Shown here: one piece after another, positions 26,423 to 35,504 of the stretch
Position numbering within the stretch: the stretch's first letter is position 1
Layout of the letters: every line of letters starts with the position of its first letter
Source of the DNA: Methanobrevibacter thaueri
Lineage (GTDB): Archaea; Methanobacteriota; Methanobacteria; Methanobacteriales; Methanobacteriaceae
NCBI RefSeq assembly: GCF_015062915.1
Contig: NZ_SUTJ01000003.1
Span: 97,525 to 161,524, forward strand
Direction: 5' to 3'
DNA length: 64,000 nucleotides
The notes under the pieces: model-generated
The model's input: only the letters and a program-made list of their open reading frames with translations
Told to the model about the DNA's origin: nothing
Database searches by the model: none
Position numbers and translations under genes: made by a program

Positions 26423-26710
26423 ATGAAATTTTTAGGTAACAGTTTGCATGTAGCAAACTCAGGTAAATTGATAGCAAGATCTGATAAAACACCTTCACCA
26501 GGTGGAATTGTTTTTGACAGCAAGAAAAACAAGATAGGAAAGGTCAGCTATGTATTCGGACCTACAAAAAAACCATATATCTCCATTCGCCTATTCAAGT
26601 CAGCGAATAGGGATGAGATTCAAAAGAATAGTGGTGAAAAACTATTTGTATCAAAACCAAAATCTAAAAAACATAACAAAAGGAGGATGAGACCACGCCA
26701 CAGAAAGTAA
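26423..26710 (+). CDS. gar1: H/ACA RNA-protein complex component Gar1
   Basis: The 95-residue protein has the Gar1/Naf1 beta-barrel core ([46 protein letters not shown]) and a basic tail ([14 protein letters not shown]). Gar1 helps Cbf5 release product in pseudouridine formation guided by H/ACA RNAs. It is upstream of tfb, an arrangement common in euryarchaea. Its last codons contain the ribosome site for tfb. Confidence 0.92.
   Translation: MKFLGNSLHVANSGKLIARSDKTPSPGGIVFDSKKNKIGKVSYVFGPTKKPYISIRLFKSANRDEIQKNSGEKLFVSKPKSKKHNKRRMRPRHRK
26681..26690 (+). promoter_or_regulatory. Strong Shine-Dalgarno of tfb inside gar1
   Basis: AGGAGGATGA matches the 16S-complementary AGGAGGTGAT at nearly every position. 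The nearest in-frame ATG, GTG or TTG for tfb is GTG 26728, 37 bases away; the codon at the normal spacing is ACG at 26695. Confidence 0.6.
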
Positions 26711-26727
26711 AAGAAACTCCTAAAAGA

Positions 26728-27687
26728 GTGCGCAAATCAGAAGTCGAAAATAGAAGATCAAGTGATGTTTACGACGATTCTAAACAAACAGTATGTCCTG
26801 AATGTGGTTCAACAGAATTAATTGGTGACTATGAAAGAGCAGAAGTAGTATGTTCCCGTTGTGGATTAGTTATTGATGAAAACCTTGTAGACATGGGTCC
26901 TGAATGGAGAGCATTCGACCATGAACAAAGAGACAAACGTACAAGGGTGGGAGCACCAATTACATACACCATTCACGATAAAGGTTTAAGTACCATGATT
27001 GACTGGAGAAACAAGGATATCTACGGTCGTGACATTCCTGCAAGAAACAGGGCTCAATGGTACAGACTAAGAAAATGGCAAAGGAAAATCAGGATTTCCG
27101 GAGCTACAGAAAGAAACCTTGCATTCGCTTTAAGTGAACTTGACCGTGACTCCTCAAGATTAGGACTTCCAAGAAGCGTAAGGGAAGCTGCAAGTGTGGT
27201 ATATAGAAGTGCAGTGGACAACAAGTTAATCAGAGGAAGAAGTATTGAAGGAGTAGTGGCAGCATCATTATATGCGGCATGCAGACGTTGTAACGTTCCA
27301 CGTACTCTAGATGAAATTGCGGATGTTTCACGTGTAACCAAAAAAGAGGTTGGAAGGACCTACAGGTTCCTAACCCGTGAACTGAACATTAAATTACCGC
27401 CAACTTCACCTGTTGACTATGTGCCAAGATTCGCATCAGAACTTGGACTGTCTGGTGAAGCACAATCCAAGGCCATTGAAATCATTGAAAAGGCAATGGA
27501 AAAAGGATTAACTTCCGGTAGAGGACCTACTGGTGTGGCAGCAGCTGCATTATACATTGCATCCGTTTTACTCGGTGAGAGAAAAACACAAAGGGATGTG
27601 GCAGACATTGCTGGTGTTACTGAAGTAACAATCCGTAACAGGTACAAGGAATTAACAGAACAACTAGAAATGGGTGTAACTTTATAG
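26728..27687 (+). CDS. tfb: Transcription initiation factor TFB
   Basis: TFB bridges TBP and RNA polymerase at promoters. The N-terminal zinc ribbon is [14 protein letters not shown] then [10 protein letters not shown] (residues 18-41 from the GTG), followed by the B-reader region and two cyclin folds with TFIIB repeats ([53 protein letters not shown]). Numbering from GTG 26728 gives 319 residues. The strong ribosome site lies far upstream, and the frame is open from 26677, so translation may begin at ACG 26695, adding [10 protein letters not shown]-type basic residues. Only one tfb is in the window. Confidence 0.96.
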   Translation: MRKSEVENRRSSDVYDDSKQTVCPECGSTELIGDYERAEVVCSRCGLVIDENLVDMGPEWRAFDHEQRDKRTRVGAPITYTIHDKGLSTMIDWRNKDIYGRDIPARNRAQWYRLRKWQRKIRISGATERNLAFALSELDRDSSRLGLPRSVREAASVVYRSAVDNKLIRGRSIEGVVAASLYAACRRCNVPRTLDEIADVSRVTKKEVGRTYRFLTRELNIKLPPTSPVDYVPRFASELGLSGEAQSKAIEIIEKAMEKGLTSGRGPTGVAAAALYIASVLLGERKTQRDVADIAGVTEVTIRNRYKELTEQLEMGVTL

Positions 27688-27710
27688 TTACCCATTTAAC
27701 CTTTTCTTTT
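27668..27710 (+). terminator. Hairpin terminator over the tfb stop codon
   Basis: AAATGGGTGTAACT and AGTTACCCATTT form a stem with a two-base bulge (27668-27697), followed by CCTTTTCTTTTTTT. The stem includes the tfb stop codon. Confidence 0.5.
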
Positions 27711-27778
27711 TTTATAATATTCTTTTAAAAATTAAAACATTGTAATTTGATGGTGCAGTGTTTATGCAACGATTTAAT

Positions 27779-29674
27779 CTATTTTTTTGAGTATTGCTCA
27801 ATTCTATAAATCAGTTCCTTAATGATTCCATCGTTATTGTAATTTTTAACTTTTGACAGTTTCTCCTGGTATTTAGGAAGTTTTTTCAAGAATTTTTCAA
27901 GTCTTTTTGCACTCATTACCTCATGGTATTCCCCATAGCCGAGCCTTTGGACATAATAACCGTTAAGAATCTGTTCAAAATTACCTTTGGCCGGAACTGA
28001 ATATATAGGTTTTTTAAGTGTGATTGCCTCTGAAATGAATGTGAATCCTCCATTGCACACAACGGCCTTCGCACTGGCCAAATCATCATAGAAGACATCC
28101 TCATTGAACATCTTATATGTCAGGTTGCCGTCAACCTCTTCCTTGTTGAATCCGTAAACGATAAAGTTCTCATCCTTCAATGCCTTAAGGCGTTTAACAA
28201 GTTTTCCGCTTTCCTTACTTGTTTGATATACAATAATGTGATCTTCAACTGTCGGCTTCAACTTCAAAATGGCATCCCTGATGATTGGAGGGTAAATCAC
28301 TGCATGATGGTTTCCCCTGACCTTCGGATAGAAGAAGCTTGTTATGATGTGTATCTTCGGCTTGACGACATAGGTCTTTATCACAGCCTTTGCCTTAAGC
28401 ATCTCGAGCCTCTGGTTTTGAGGATATGAGATATTGGCCTGTGTGATTATGTGCATGTTGTCAAGGCTTATCAATGGAATGTTGAGAAGCTTGGACACGT
28501 ATGTTGAGTATATCTCAAAATCGGTTACAATAACATCCGGGGACAGTTCCTTTGCCTTCTTATACAGTTCCTCATAGTTAGATTTCAGGTTATGAGGATT
28601 TCTCTTGAGGGCACTTACAAGGGTCTTGAAATTATCGACCTTGTTGTTGATGTAGACTGTGTTGAAACCGCCTATCTCATGGACGTTGTCGAATTTGGAA
28701 TTAAGGTAATCGTATGCATTTCCATAAGTGAAAATGTAAACGTCATATTTTTCAATGAGTCTTTCGACAATAACTCCTGTACGGATTGAATGGCCCATTC
28801 CCTCACCGCAGACACAATAAAACACAACTTTCCTGTCTCTTACATGTGACTTTTTAAGGTTGTCCTGAATGCTTTTCACCCTTTCGACAGACTTGTCATA
28901 GTTCTTTTTCATCTTATTTAACTGTTCTGTCCTTTTGGAGATGCCCTCCATTTGTGTGGTGGTTAATCTTTCACGGCCATGGTCAAAGTTATAGTCCAGC
29001 TCTTCAGCATCGGTTCTTTTTCCTAAAAAGTCATTGACGGTACTTTTACCATACTGTTGGATTAAAGTCACGATTCCCTCTTCTTCAAGCCTTCTTGTGG
29101 AAACACCAATTTCAGCATTTCTAAGCACTCTGAAACGTTCCTTTTCAGCAATTCTTTCAATATAATCTGTGTCTTCACCGAATGTCAATGACTCGTCAAA
29201 TCCGCCAACTTCATCATGCAGGGACTTTTTCACGATTATTCCGTAACACCCCGCACCATGCGGCTTGATTTTTTCAACGCCGATCATGAAGTAATTTGCA
29301 AAATCATGGAATATCTTGTCCTCGACCTTGTCGGATAATGGTTTCATCTTTGTGATTGCTATTCCAAGATGCTCCATCCTGAATTCATACAGCACATTTC
29401 TCAAATAGTCCTCAGTCAACTCCAAATCTGAATCCAAAAATAGTAGGTATTCCCCTTTTGCAACTTCAGCACCCTTGTTCCTGCCCACTGCCGGAAGACC
29501 TCCATCAACCACTACACAACCGTATGATTCAGCAATCTCTCTGGTTTTATCGGTTGAGTTGGCATCAGCCACAATCACTTCATAATCATCGAAACTTTGC
29601 ATTTTGATGCTGTCAAGCAGTACTGGAAGGTACTCTTCCTCATTGTAGGTAGGTATGATAATGCTGAAAATCAT
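27779..29674 (-). CDS. Two-domain glycosyltransferase (GT2 plus MJ1255-type)
   Basis: The protein has 631 residues. Residues 1-~215 form a family 2 glycosyltransferase (SIIIPTYNEEEYLPVLLDSI; LFLDSDLELTEDYL with its DxD; GGFDESLTFGEDTDYIER). A charged coiled-coil linker (~235-280) leads to a second, GT-B-type domain from about 283 (VVFYCVCGEGMGHSIRTGVI; ELSPDVIVTDFEIYSTYVSK; VVCNGGFTFISEAITLKKPI) like the MJ1255/VC2487 group. No membrane helix is seen. The product is probably a surface polysaccharide or glycolipid; sugars are unknown. There is no ribosome site at ATG 29674 and a TATA-like box about 25-30 bases upstream, so the mRNA may be leaderless. Confidence 0.85.
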   Translation of the reverse strand: MIFSIIIPTYNEEEYLPVLLDSIKMQSFDDYEVIVADANSTDKTREIAESYGCVVVDGGLPAVGRNKGAEVAKGEYLLFLDSDLELTEDYLRNVLYEFRMEHLGIAITKMKPLSDKVEDKIFHDFANYFMIGVEKIKPHGAGCYGIIVKKSLHDEVGGFDESLTFGEDTDYIERIAEKERFRVLRNAEIGVSTRRLEEEGIVTLIQQYGKSTVNDFLGKRTDAEELDYNFDHGRERLTTTQMEGISKRTEQLNKMKKNYDKSVERVKSIQDNLKKSHVRDRKVVFYCVCGEGMGHSIRTGVIVERLIEKYDVYIFTYGNAYDYLNSKFDNVHEIGGFNTVYINNKVDNFKTLVSALKRNPHNLKSNYEELYKKAKELSPDVIVTDFEIYSTYVSKLLNIPLISLDNMHIITQANISYPQNQRLEMLKAKAVIKTYVVKPKIHIITSFFYPKVRGNHHAVIYPPIIRDAILKLKPTVEDHIIVYQTSKESGKLVKRLKALKDENFIVYGFNKEEVDGNLTYKMFNEDVFYDDLASAKAVVCNGGFTFISEAITLKKPIYSVPAKGNFEQILNGYYVQRLGYGEYHEVMSAKRLEKFLKKLPKYQEKLSKVKNYNNDGIIKELIYRIEQYSKK

Positions 29675-30125
29675 ATGTTAAGATATATTTTTAAAATTAA
29701 TATATTTTTGTAAATTTGAGGGTTATTTCTAATTTCAAACCTTTATAATTAATTTCTTGAACAGGTTTTTCTTCCAATACATGTATGAAAATGATTAAAA
29801 ATAATAATTCCTGAAAAATCGAGTTATGTTAATGTTTCAATTAAACATTGTTTATTCATTATGATTAATTTCTAAATCGTTCATTTTAATTTTAATGTTT
29901 TGCTAAATCGATTATTATTGATTTTAAATGTTTTGGTTCAGTTACAGTATGAAAATTTTTTCCGAGTAACTCCTGATTTTTCACACATTTCCCATTTATC
30001 ATGAGTGGTAATGATTGTTTTATATATTAAGATTTAAAATGCTTCATTTTCCTAAAAATCACTTATTTTAACTTATTTTTTAAAATAAAGTGTTTACAGT
30101 TGAAATATATCTCTCTGTTATGTAA
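29675..30125. other. Intergenic region, 451 bases, AT-rich
   Basis: No gene is visible. It contains the glycosyltransferase promoter at its left end and a pair of adjoining imperfect repeats at 29872-29935. The rest is unexplained AT-rich sequence with many T-runs. Confidence 0.5.
29872..29935. repeat. Two adjoining imperfect direct repeats
   Basis: CTAAATCGTTCATTTTAATT and onward (29872-29902) is followed directly by CTAAATCGATTATTATTGAT and onward (29903-29935). Both begin CTAAATCG and end with AATGTTTTG. Function is unknown; it could be remnant duplication. Confidence 0.4.
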
Positions 30126-31016
30126 TTAATTTTTAACATGGTCCTGTCTGCTCAGCATCATCATTGCAATGATTGTCAGTATGAATCCGCAAAACATTAA
30201 TGGGGTTGGAATCTCTGTATAAATCAGGAATCCGAAAATCAATGCGGCAAATGGCTCGGCCCCTGAAAGGAAGATTGATGAGACTCCAGAGTCCATGTAA
30301 TTCAGGCTCAATGTGGAGAAGACATATGGCAATGCAAATGAAAATGTGGAATGCACTATTAAAAAGACTATTGTAAGCAACGGATTGATGTTTACGAAAC
30401 TGTTGATTTGACTGAAGTTTGTAAAAGGCAGCAATGCCAGTGAAATGAAGATTATTGAGTAAATCAGTATTGTATATGTATGGCTTCCGTTTTCAATTGA
30501 TTTTTTTGAGGCCATAAGGTATATTGCCCAAAACAGTCCCGCACCTATTCCTGAAAGAATTCCAAATAGGGGAACGTTTGACATGTCTCCCTCTAACATT
30601 CCAGTCATCAGCACACATCCGAAAATGGCAAGAAGCATGCAGATCACCTTTTTGGATGTGATTTTTTCTCCAAAGAGGATGTATGCAAAAATCAGCACAT
30701 AAATCGGAGCTATTGACAGTAACACCGCTGCAAGTGACAGTGGAACGGTGTTCATTGACTCATTGTAGCACAGGTTCAACCCAACGATGCACATTGCACA
30801 CACTAAAAACAGTGGAATGTCCTTTAAATTTATTTTAAGCAGTTTCTTGTCTGTCAAAAGAATGGCTATCATCAATGGGAGGATTGCTATTGAAAACCTT
30901 AAAAACAGCAATGTTGTTGAATCTATTCCGTTCTGTGTCAGTGTACGCACAAAAACGCCACTGGATCCAAACATAAAACCGGCTAGTATGGGTAAAATCA
31001 AATAGAGCTTTTTCAT
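30126..31016 (-). CDS. EamA/DMT superfamily transporter
   Basis: The 296-residue protein has about ten membrane helices in two EamA repeats (first: ILAGFMFGSSGVFVRTLTQN, LLFLRFSIAILPLMIAIL; second: ILSGIGAGLFWAIYLMASKK). The family exports or imports amino acids, nucleotides or metabolites; the substrate here is unknown. GTGATATC precedes the ATG. It is followed eight bases upstream by another membrane protein on the same strand. Confidence 0.88.
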   Translation of the reverse strand: MKKLYLILPILAGFMFGSSGVFVRTLTQNGIDSTTLLFLRFSIAILPLMIAILLTDKKLLKINLKDIPLFLVCAMCIVGLNLCYNESMNTVPLSLAAVLLSIAPIYVLIFAYILFGEKITSKKVICMLLAIFGCVLMTGMLEGDMSNVPLFGILSGIGAGLFWAIYLMASKKSIENGSHTYTILIYSIIFISLALLPFTNFSQINSFVNINPLLTIVFLIVHSTFSFALPYVFSTLSLNYMDSGVSSIFLSGAEPFAALIFGFLIYTEIPTPLMFCGFILTIIAMMMLSRQDHVKN

Positions 31017-31023
31017 GATATCA

Positions 31024-32124
31024 CTATATATAAGAGTAAATGTTCCAGGAAACTGTATAGTACTCGCACGAATTCTTCAATGGGAATTTCAGGTCATTGA
31101 TCAATTTCATCTCGTTATAGCTAGGGTCAATATGAAATGTAGTCTTGTTCAGGGCACTGTTGTTCTCATGGCTTATGATTTCACTACTTACGTTGCCCAA
31201 ATCAAGATTTTCACTAGGATTTGCCACATCAACAGTATAATAGTCAGGTTCAGCACCTGCAAAGGCTATTGTGAATCTTAAAAATATCACCAAAATCACT
31301 GCAATGTAGACAAGGAGCCTATTGAATAGGAATCTGTATTGGCCGAATCCACGATTTCTGTAAACTGGCTGTATCAATTCGTTTTTTTCAAGCAATTCCT
31401 CGTCTCTAAGGACGCACCCTACGATATAATTTAGGTAATATCCATTTCTGTACACCAGGTAAAGGCCGAATATTCCTACATAGGAGGGTGTAGCAAACAT
31501 TCCTCCGTCAATGATGCCGATTAAAAGGCAGCTTGAAAAGAATGCTATCAGGAAATTGGTAAGCCATGGGCGTTTCTGTGTGGAAAGCACAATTGTTGCA
31601 AACAATACGGGAATCAGTAAAATCACTAAAAATGCAAAACTTGGAAGGTATGCATATAGGCCGACTCCTGTGTTGATGTTGCTTTGAATGAACGGTCCCA
31701 TTATTTTACTTAGAACCTCTCCCAAAATGGACTTTAACAGGTGAGTGTGCAGGATGCTTGTGGAACTCATGCCGTTAGTCATGGAGCAGAAAACAGTGTT
31801 GAGTCCAATGCCCATCTGCAGCCTGAACACCACTTCCAGAATGATTCCCAAAATCAATAAAACAGCACCTATCACAATGGAAATCTTAAGATATTTTGAA
31901 GTGTCGATTTCCCTATTGATGAGTTGGGGCAATATTAAAAACAAGCCTAAAAGACCAAAGAATATTATGTCCTTGCCTTTTGATGATCCCATTAGAAATA
32001 GATAGGTAATTGGTCTGATAATCGGATTAAATGCATCGGTTATGAATATTAAACCTGCAAAAATGATGAATGCCAATCCAATTAGTATAGTTTTATTAAT
32101 CTTCATTAACAATAATATAATCAT
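31024..32124 (-). CDS. Multi-pass membrane protein, unknown
   Basis: The 366-residue protein has about eight hydrophobic segments in the first 290 residues and a hydrophilic C-terminal ~75 residues (VDVANPSENLDLGNVSSEII; FHIDPSYNEMKLINDL) that would lie outside the cell if the last helix faces out. No family is recognised. A second ATG at 32106 (MKINKTILIG) may be the start; neither has a clear ribosome site. It is divergent from the TauE gene with only 21 bases between. Confidence 0.7.
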   Translation of the reverse strand: MIILLLMKINKTILIGLAFIIFAGLIFITDAFNPIIRPITYLFLMGSSKGKDIIFFGLLGLFLILPQLINREIDTSKYLKISIVIGAVLLILGIILEVVFRLQMGIGLNTVFCSMTNGMSSTSILHTHLLKSILGEVLSKIMGPFIQSNINTGVGLYAYLPSFAFLVILLIPVLFATIVLSTQKRPWLTNFLIAFFSSCLLIGIIDGGMFATPSYVGIFGLYLVYRNGYYLNYIVGCVLRDEELLEKNELIQPVYRNRGFGQYRFLFNRLLVYIAVILVIFLRFTIAFAGAEPDYYTVDVANPSENLDLGNVSSEIISHENNSALNKTTFHIDPSYNEMKLINDLKFPLKNSCEYYTVSWNIYSYI

Positions 32125-32145
32125 TAATACTTTAAATAGATATTT

Positions 32146-32955
32146 ATGTTTCCAATAGAATTTTTCATAGGACTAATCCTGATAGGAATTGTCGCAGGAT
32201 TTGCATCAGGGCTTTTGGGAATCGGTGGAGGATTCCTGATAGTTCCCCTTCAGTACTTCCTGCTCCAGTACATTGGTGTGGAATCCAACCTTGCAATGTT
32301 GTTATCCTTAGGAACAAGCCTGGCCATTATCATTCCAACATCCCTCAGCGGGGCATATAGGCACACTCGTCAAATGGATGGAATCATAACTCCTGGAATC
32401 CGATTGGGGATTTTTGGAATCATCGGAGGTGTTGTAGGAGGATTTGTGGCTTCCGGATTGCCGTCAAGAGTGCTTGAGATAGTGTTCGGATGCCTGTTGC
32501 TTTTCGTTGCATTCAACAATATAGCAAATATCAACAAGGAAAGGGAAGAGGCTAGAATTCCATTAAATATTGCTTCAACATGCATAATCGGATTGATTGT
32601 CGGTTTCTTATCAGGTCTTCTGGGCATTGGTGGAGGAGTGTTCATGATAGCTATTCTCACAGCCCTTCTTGGATTTTCCATGATTGAGGCAATAGGCACA
32701 TCATCCATTTTCATCAGCCTCACAGCAATTGGAGGATTCCTGTCCTATGTGGTTTCAGGTTGGAGCGTAAGCACATTCCCATATTCAATAGGTTATGTCA
32801 GTCTGATTAATTTTGCATTGATCACCTGTTTTTCAGTGCCGTTGGCATCAGTCGGTGCAAAAATGGCGCATAGGGTGCCTCAAAAAAAGTTGAAGATAAT
32901 CTTTTCCATTTTGGTATTGTATATGGGTTTGAAAATGTTGGGTATACTACCTTAA
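32146..32955 (+). CDS. TauE/SafE family membrane transporter
   Basis: The 269-residue protein has about eight helices and an internal repeat: GFASGLLGIGGGFLIVPLQY near the N-terminus and GFLSGLLGIGGGVFMIAILT in the middle, the two halves of TauE/SafE proteins. The family moves sulfite, sulfoacetate or other organic anions. There is no ribosome site before the ATG; the transcript may be leaderless. The TPR gene follows after nine bases. Confidence 0.9.
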   Translation: MFPIEFFIGLILIGIVAGFASGLLGIGGGFLIVPLQYFLLQYIGVESNLAMLLSLGTSLAIIIPTSLSGAYRHTRQMDGIITPGIRLGIFGIIGGVVGGFVASGLPSRVLEIVFGCLLLFVAFNNIANINKEREEARIPLNIASTCIIGLIVGFLSGLLGIGGGVFMIAILTALLGFSMIEAIGTSSIFISLTAIGGFLSYVVSGWSVSTFPYSIGYVSLINFALITCFSVPLASVGAKMAHRVPQKKLKIIFSILVLYMGLKMLGILP

Positions 32956-32964
32956 GGTGATAAC

Positions 32965-33324
32965 ATGAGTGAAGAGAGAAAAGTCGGTGAAAACTTCGAT
33001 GCTGGCGAAGCGGACAGCATCTTTGACAAATTGAGAAATGTTGAAGGAAAAATAAAGCCAAAAAGGGACGGCAAGTTTGACAACATCACTTATATAATGC
33101 AGGAAGCTCAGCTTCTTGTAAAGGACAACAAATATGATGAAGCCATAAAATTATATAATGAAGTAATCTTCACATTGCCAGACTCCTCAAAGGCATATGA
33201 AGCATTAATGGACATATATCAAAAGCAGGGTGATGTTGAAGCCGAAAAAGACCTTTTAAAAAAAGCTATAAGCAACTGCAAAAAGAATGAAGAGTTCAAG
33301 AAAAGACTTAATCAGATTAAATGA
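32965..33324 (+). CDS. TPR repeat protein
   Basis: The 119-residue soluble protein has a charged N-terminus (DAGEADSIFDKLRNVEGKIK) and then two to three TPR-like helical pairs (AQLLVKDNKYDEAIKLYNEV; SKAYEALMDIYQKQGDVEAE). TPRs bind other proteins; the partner is unknown. AAGGTGATAAC precedes the ATG. It ends by overlapping the convergent next gene by eight bases. Confidence 0.82.
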   Translation: MSEERKVGENFDAGEADSIFDKLRNVEGKIKPKRDGKFDNITYIMQEAQLLVKDNKYDEAIKLYNEVIFTLPDSSKAYEALMDIYQKQGDVEAEKDLLKKAISNCKKNEEFKKRLNQIK

Positions 33325-34168
33325 GATTAATTCCCATTCCCATTGCAGTAATCTGTATATTGTCTCCGCCCAGTCCGATTAGGGAGTAATTGATGGATAA
33401 GTCTATAACTCCATTTCCTCCGTCATCCTTAATCTGTCTGGCCAGTTTAATTAGACATTTATCTTTTCCTTCTTTAATGTTTTTAAGCTTCTTTTTTTCT
33501 ATAAGCTTAGGGTCCAGCTGCACCAGGCTGGTGTCCTTTTCAAGGATAACCTCACTTTGATAAATGCCAACTATCTCATGAGGTCTGTTTTTCATGTCTG
33601 TGCTTGTAATGAAAAAGAAATCAAGGCTGTTCAATTTCTCATTGCTTTCCTTCTCATCAAAATAAGGCACAACAATGGTTTTGATTTCCCGGTTTGAACT
33701 GTCCCAGAAAAATATTGGCCTGTTGTCAATTGCCTTTTTAATGCGCCTTGCAAGATATCTTAAATGTTTTAAAAATCCTGATATGATTCCTCCAAGAACA
33801 ACCAGAAGGATATAGTTGACCAATGTCGGAAAGGCAGCCTGTAGTATGACAATTATTGATCCTGCTGTGATTAAATTGAATCCCAATGTAGGATTTTTTA
33901 AAATAAAACTGTAGATTGTTGTATCAATGAAAAGGATAAATGCACTTATTGCCCCCAGGTTTTCATTAAGCATTCTGTTTGCAATAATGGTTTCAGCATA
34001 TCCTGCAGCCAATGGTGCGAATATAAGGCCGAGATTCCATCCGTAAATGTCAATGTGGAAAAATAAGAAAATTCCGTATACAATAAGTCCCACAGCAGTA
34101 CCTAATGCAATGCAAAGAATGGCCTTTCGACGGAATTCGATATCGTATTCCTTATATTTTAATTTCAT
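33317..34168 (-). CDS. Membrane protein with C-terminal YbjQ-like domain
   Basis: The protein has 283 residues: about five membrane helices up to residue ~150, then a soluble domain. The last ~100 residues (FFITSTDMKNRPHEIVGIYQ; KLARQIKDDGGNGVIDLSIN; IQITAMGMGINLI) follow the pattern of YbjQ/UPF0145 domains, including the terminal beta strand with G/A-rich end. It is directly downstream of a free-standing YbjQ protein (two bases apart), so the two may assemble together; YbjQ-type proteins form pentamers. Its function is unknown. Confidence 0.7.
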   Translation of the reverse strand: MKLKYKEYDIEFRRKAILCIALGTAVGLIVYGIFLFFHIDIYGWNLGLIFAPLAAGYAETIIANRMLNENLGAISAFILFIDTTIYSFILKNPTLGFNLITAGSIIVILQAAFPTLVNYILLVVLGGIISGFLKHLRYLARRIKKAIDNRPIFFWDSSNREIKTIVVPYFDEKESNEKLNSLDFFFITSTDMKNRPHEIVGIYQSEVILEKDTSLVQLDPKLIEKKKLKNIKEGKDKCLIKLARQIKDDGGNGVIDLSINYSLIGLGGDNIQITAMGMGINLI

Positions 34169-34170
34169 GG

Positions 34171-34494
34171 TTATTCGAATTTTATAGCAGTACCATAGGC
34201 GGTAACGAGTATGGTGTTTCCCATGGTACCTCCAAGATTGTCATATCCGATTTTAAGCCCGATAATGGCGTTTGCACCAAGGCTTTCAGCCTTTTCAATC
34301 ATACTGTCAAGTGCAATGTCACGGGCCTTTTGTATTTCCTCTTCATATCTTGATGTTCTGCCACCCACAACATCACGAACTCCTGAAAACAAGTCCTTAT
34401 AGATATTGGCACCGATTAGGGATTCTCCTGTAACTAATCCCTTGTATTCTATAATTTCCTTATTCTCAAGAGTGTTGGATGAGGTTAAAATCAT
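34171..34494 (-). CDS. YbjQ family (UPF0145) protein
   Basis: The 107-residue protein has the full YbjQ pattern: [76 protein letters not shown] and the C-terminal strand [15 protein letters not shown]. The family was once called heavy-metal-binding but its role is not settled. GTGATATA precedes the ATG. It lies eight bases from the DUF2116 gene upstream. Confidence 0.9.
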   Translation of the reverse strand: MILTSSNTLENKEIIEYKGLVTGESLIGANIYKDLFSGVRDVVGGRTSRYEEEIQKARDIALDSMIEKAESLGANAIIGLKIGYDNLGGTMGNTILVTAYGTAIKFE

Positions 34495-34501
34495 TATATC
34501 A

Positions 34502-34693
34502 CTATTTCAAGAATGTCATTACTGCCCAGATAATTAAAAATATTGCAATAACTACATATAAGATAATTTGAGATCTTTTTCTTTGGTTTAATCTAGCGTC
34601 CCAGACCTTTTGACAATCCGGTGAGCATACAAGTTCGTTCAATGGTATTGGTGTTCCGCAAATCGGGCAATGTTTATGTGGTTCTACTGCCAT
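34502..34693 (-). CDS. DUF2116 zinc-ribbon membrane protein
   Basis: The 63-residue protein has an N-terminal zinc ribbon ([20 protein letters not shown], residues 8-27) and a C-terminal membrane helix ([20 protein letters not shown]). AGGAGATGATAAG precedes the ATG. It belongs to a short same-strand series pyrH-tatD-this gene-ybjQ. Its function is unknown. Confidence 0.88.
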   Translation of the reverse strand: MAVEPHKHCPICGTPIPLNELVCSPDCQKVWDARLNQRKRSQIILYVVIAIFLIIWAVMTFLK

Positions 34694-34705
34694 CTTATCA
34701 TCTCC

Positions 34706-35494
34706 TTATATTTTAAAAAATTCTTTAGTATTCTTAGTAACTTGAATTGCTAACTCTTCAGCATCAATTCCCATGCATAATGCAATTGTTTCGAGGATGT
34801 GAGGTAAATATTTAGGTTCGTTTCTGTTCTTTTTAGGTTTCTTGTCAAAATTTTTAGGTATCAGAAATGGAGCATCCGTTTCAATCATTAGTTTTTCAGG
34901 TGGAATGACACTAACTGCTTCCTGCAGGTCTCTTCCCCTTTTCATATCACAAATCCATCCGGTAACTCCAATGTAACAGCCTAAATCAATATAATTTTGA
35001 GCTTCAGCCTTTGTTCCTGTAAAGCAGTGAACGACTGATTTTTCAATGATGTTATCATGTCTTTCCAATATGGAATACAGGTCTTTATGTGCTTCCCTTT
35101 CATGCAGGAACAATGGCATGTCGAGCCTTTCGGCAAGTTCCACTTGAGCCTCAAACCATTTTCTCTGAAGGTCCTGAGGTGAGAAGTTCCTGTTGTAGTC
35201 AAGACCGCATTCTCCAATGGCAACAACGCTTTCATTTTTAGCTATCTTTTCAAGTTCAAACATGCTGTGTCCATTGCATGTCTTTGCATCATGAGGATGA
35301 ACTCCAGATGTTGAAAACAGAACTCCAGGATAATTTGAAGCGTATTCTGCAGCCATTTGACTTGAATGGATATTGGTTCCTGTGATGATGAACTGATTCA
35401 CGCCAGCCTTGTTTGCTTCCTCGATTATCTCAACACGATCCTTTCTGAATGACTTGTGCATCAAGTTCAAACCAATATCGATTAAATTATCCAC
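34706..35494 (-). CDS. tatD: TatD family metal-dependent hydrolase
   Basis: The protein has 262 residues from GTG 35494, seven bases after the ribosome site GGTG; the TTG at 35500 lies inside that spacing. The TIM-barrel metal ligands are visible: IDIGLNLMHKSF at the N-terminus (the usual HxH is LNL here), STSGVHPHDA, AIGECGLDYNR, LFLHEREAHKD, SVVHCFTG and ETDAPFLIP. TatD proteins are nucleases (3'-5' exonuclease or deoxyribonuclease) with broad roles. It is next to pyrH. Confidence 0.9.
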   Translation of the reverse strand: MDNLIDIGLNLMHKSFRKDRVEIIEEANKAGVNQFIITGTNIHSSQMAAEYASNYPGVLFSTSGVHPHDAKTCNGHSMFELEKIAKNESVVAIGECGLDYNRNFSPQDLQRKWFEAQVELAERLDMPLFLHEREAHKDLYSILERHDNIIEKSVVHCFTGTKAEAQNYIDLGCYIGVTGWICDMKRGRDLQEAVSVIPPEKLMIETDAPFLIPKNFDKKPKKNRNEPKYLPHILETIALCMGIDAEELAIQVTKNTKEFFKI

Positions 35495-35504
35495 TGACAA
35501 TCAC

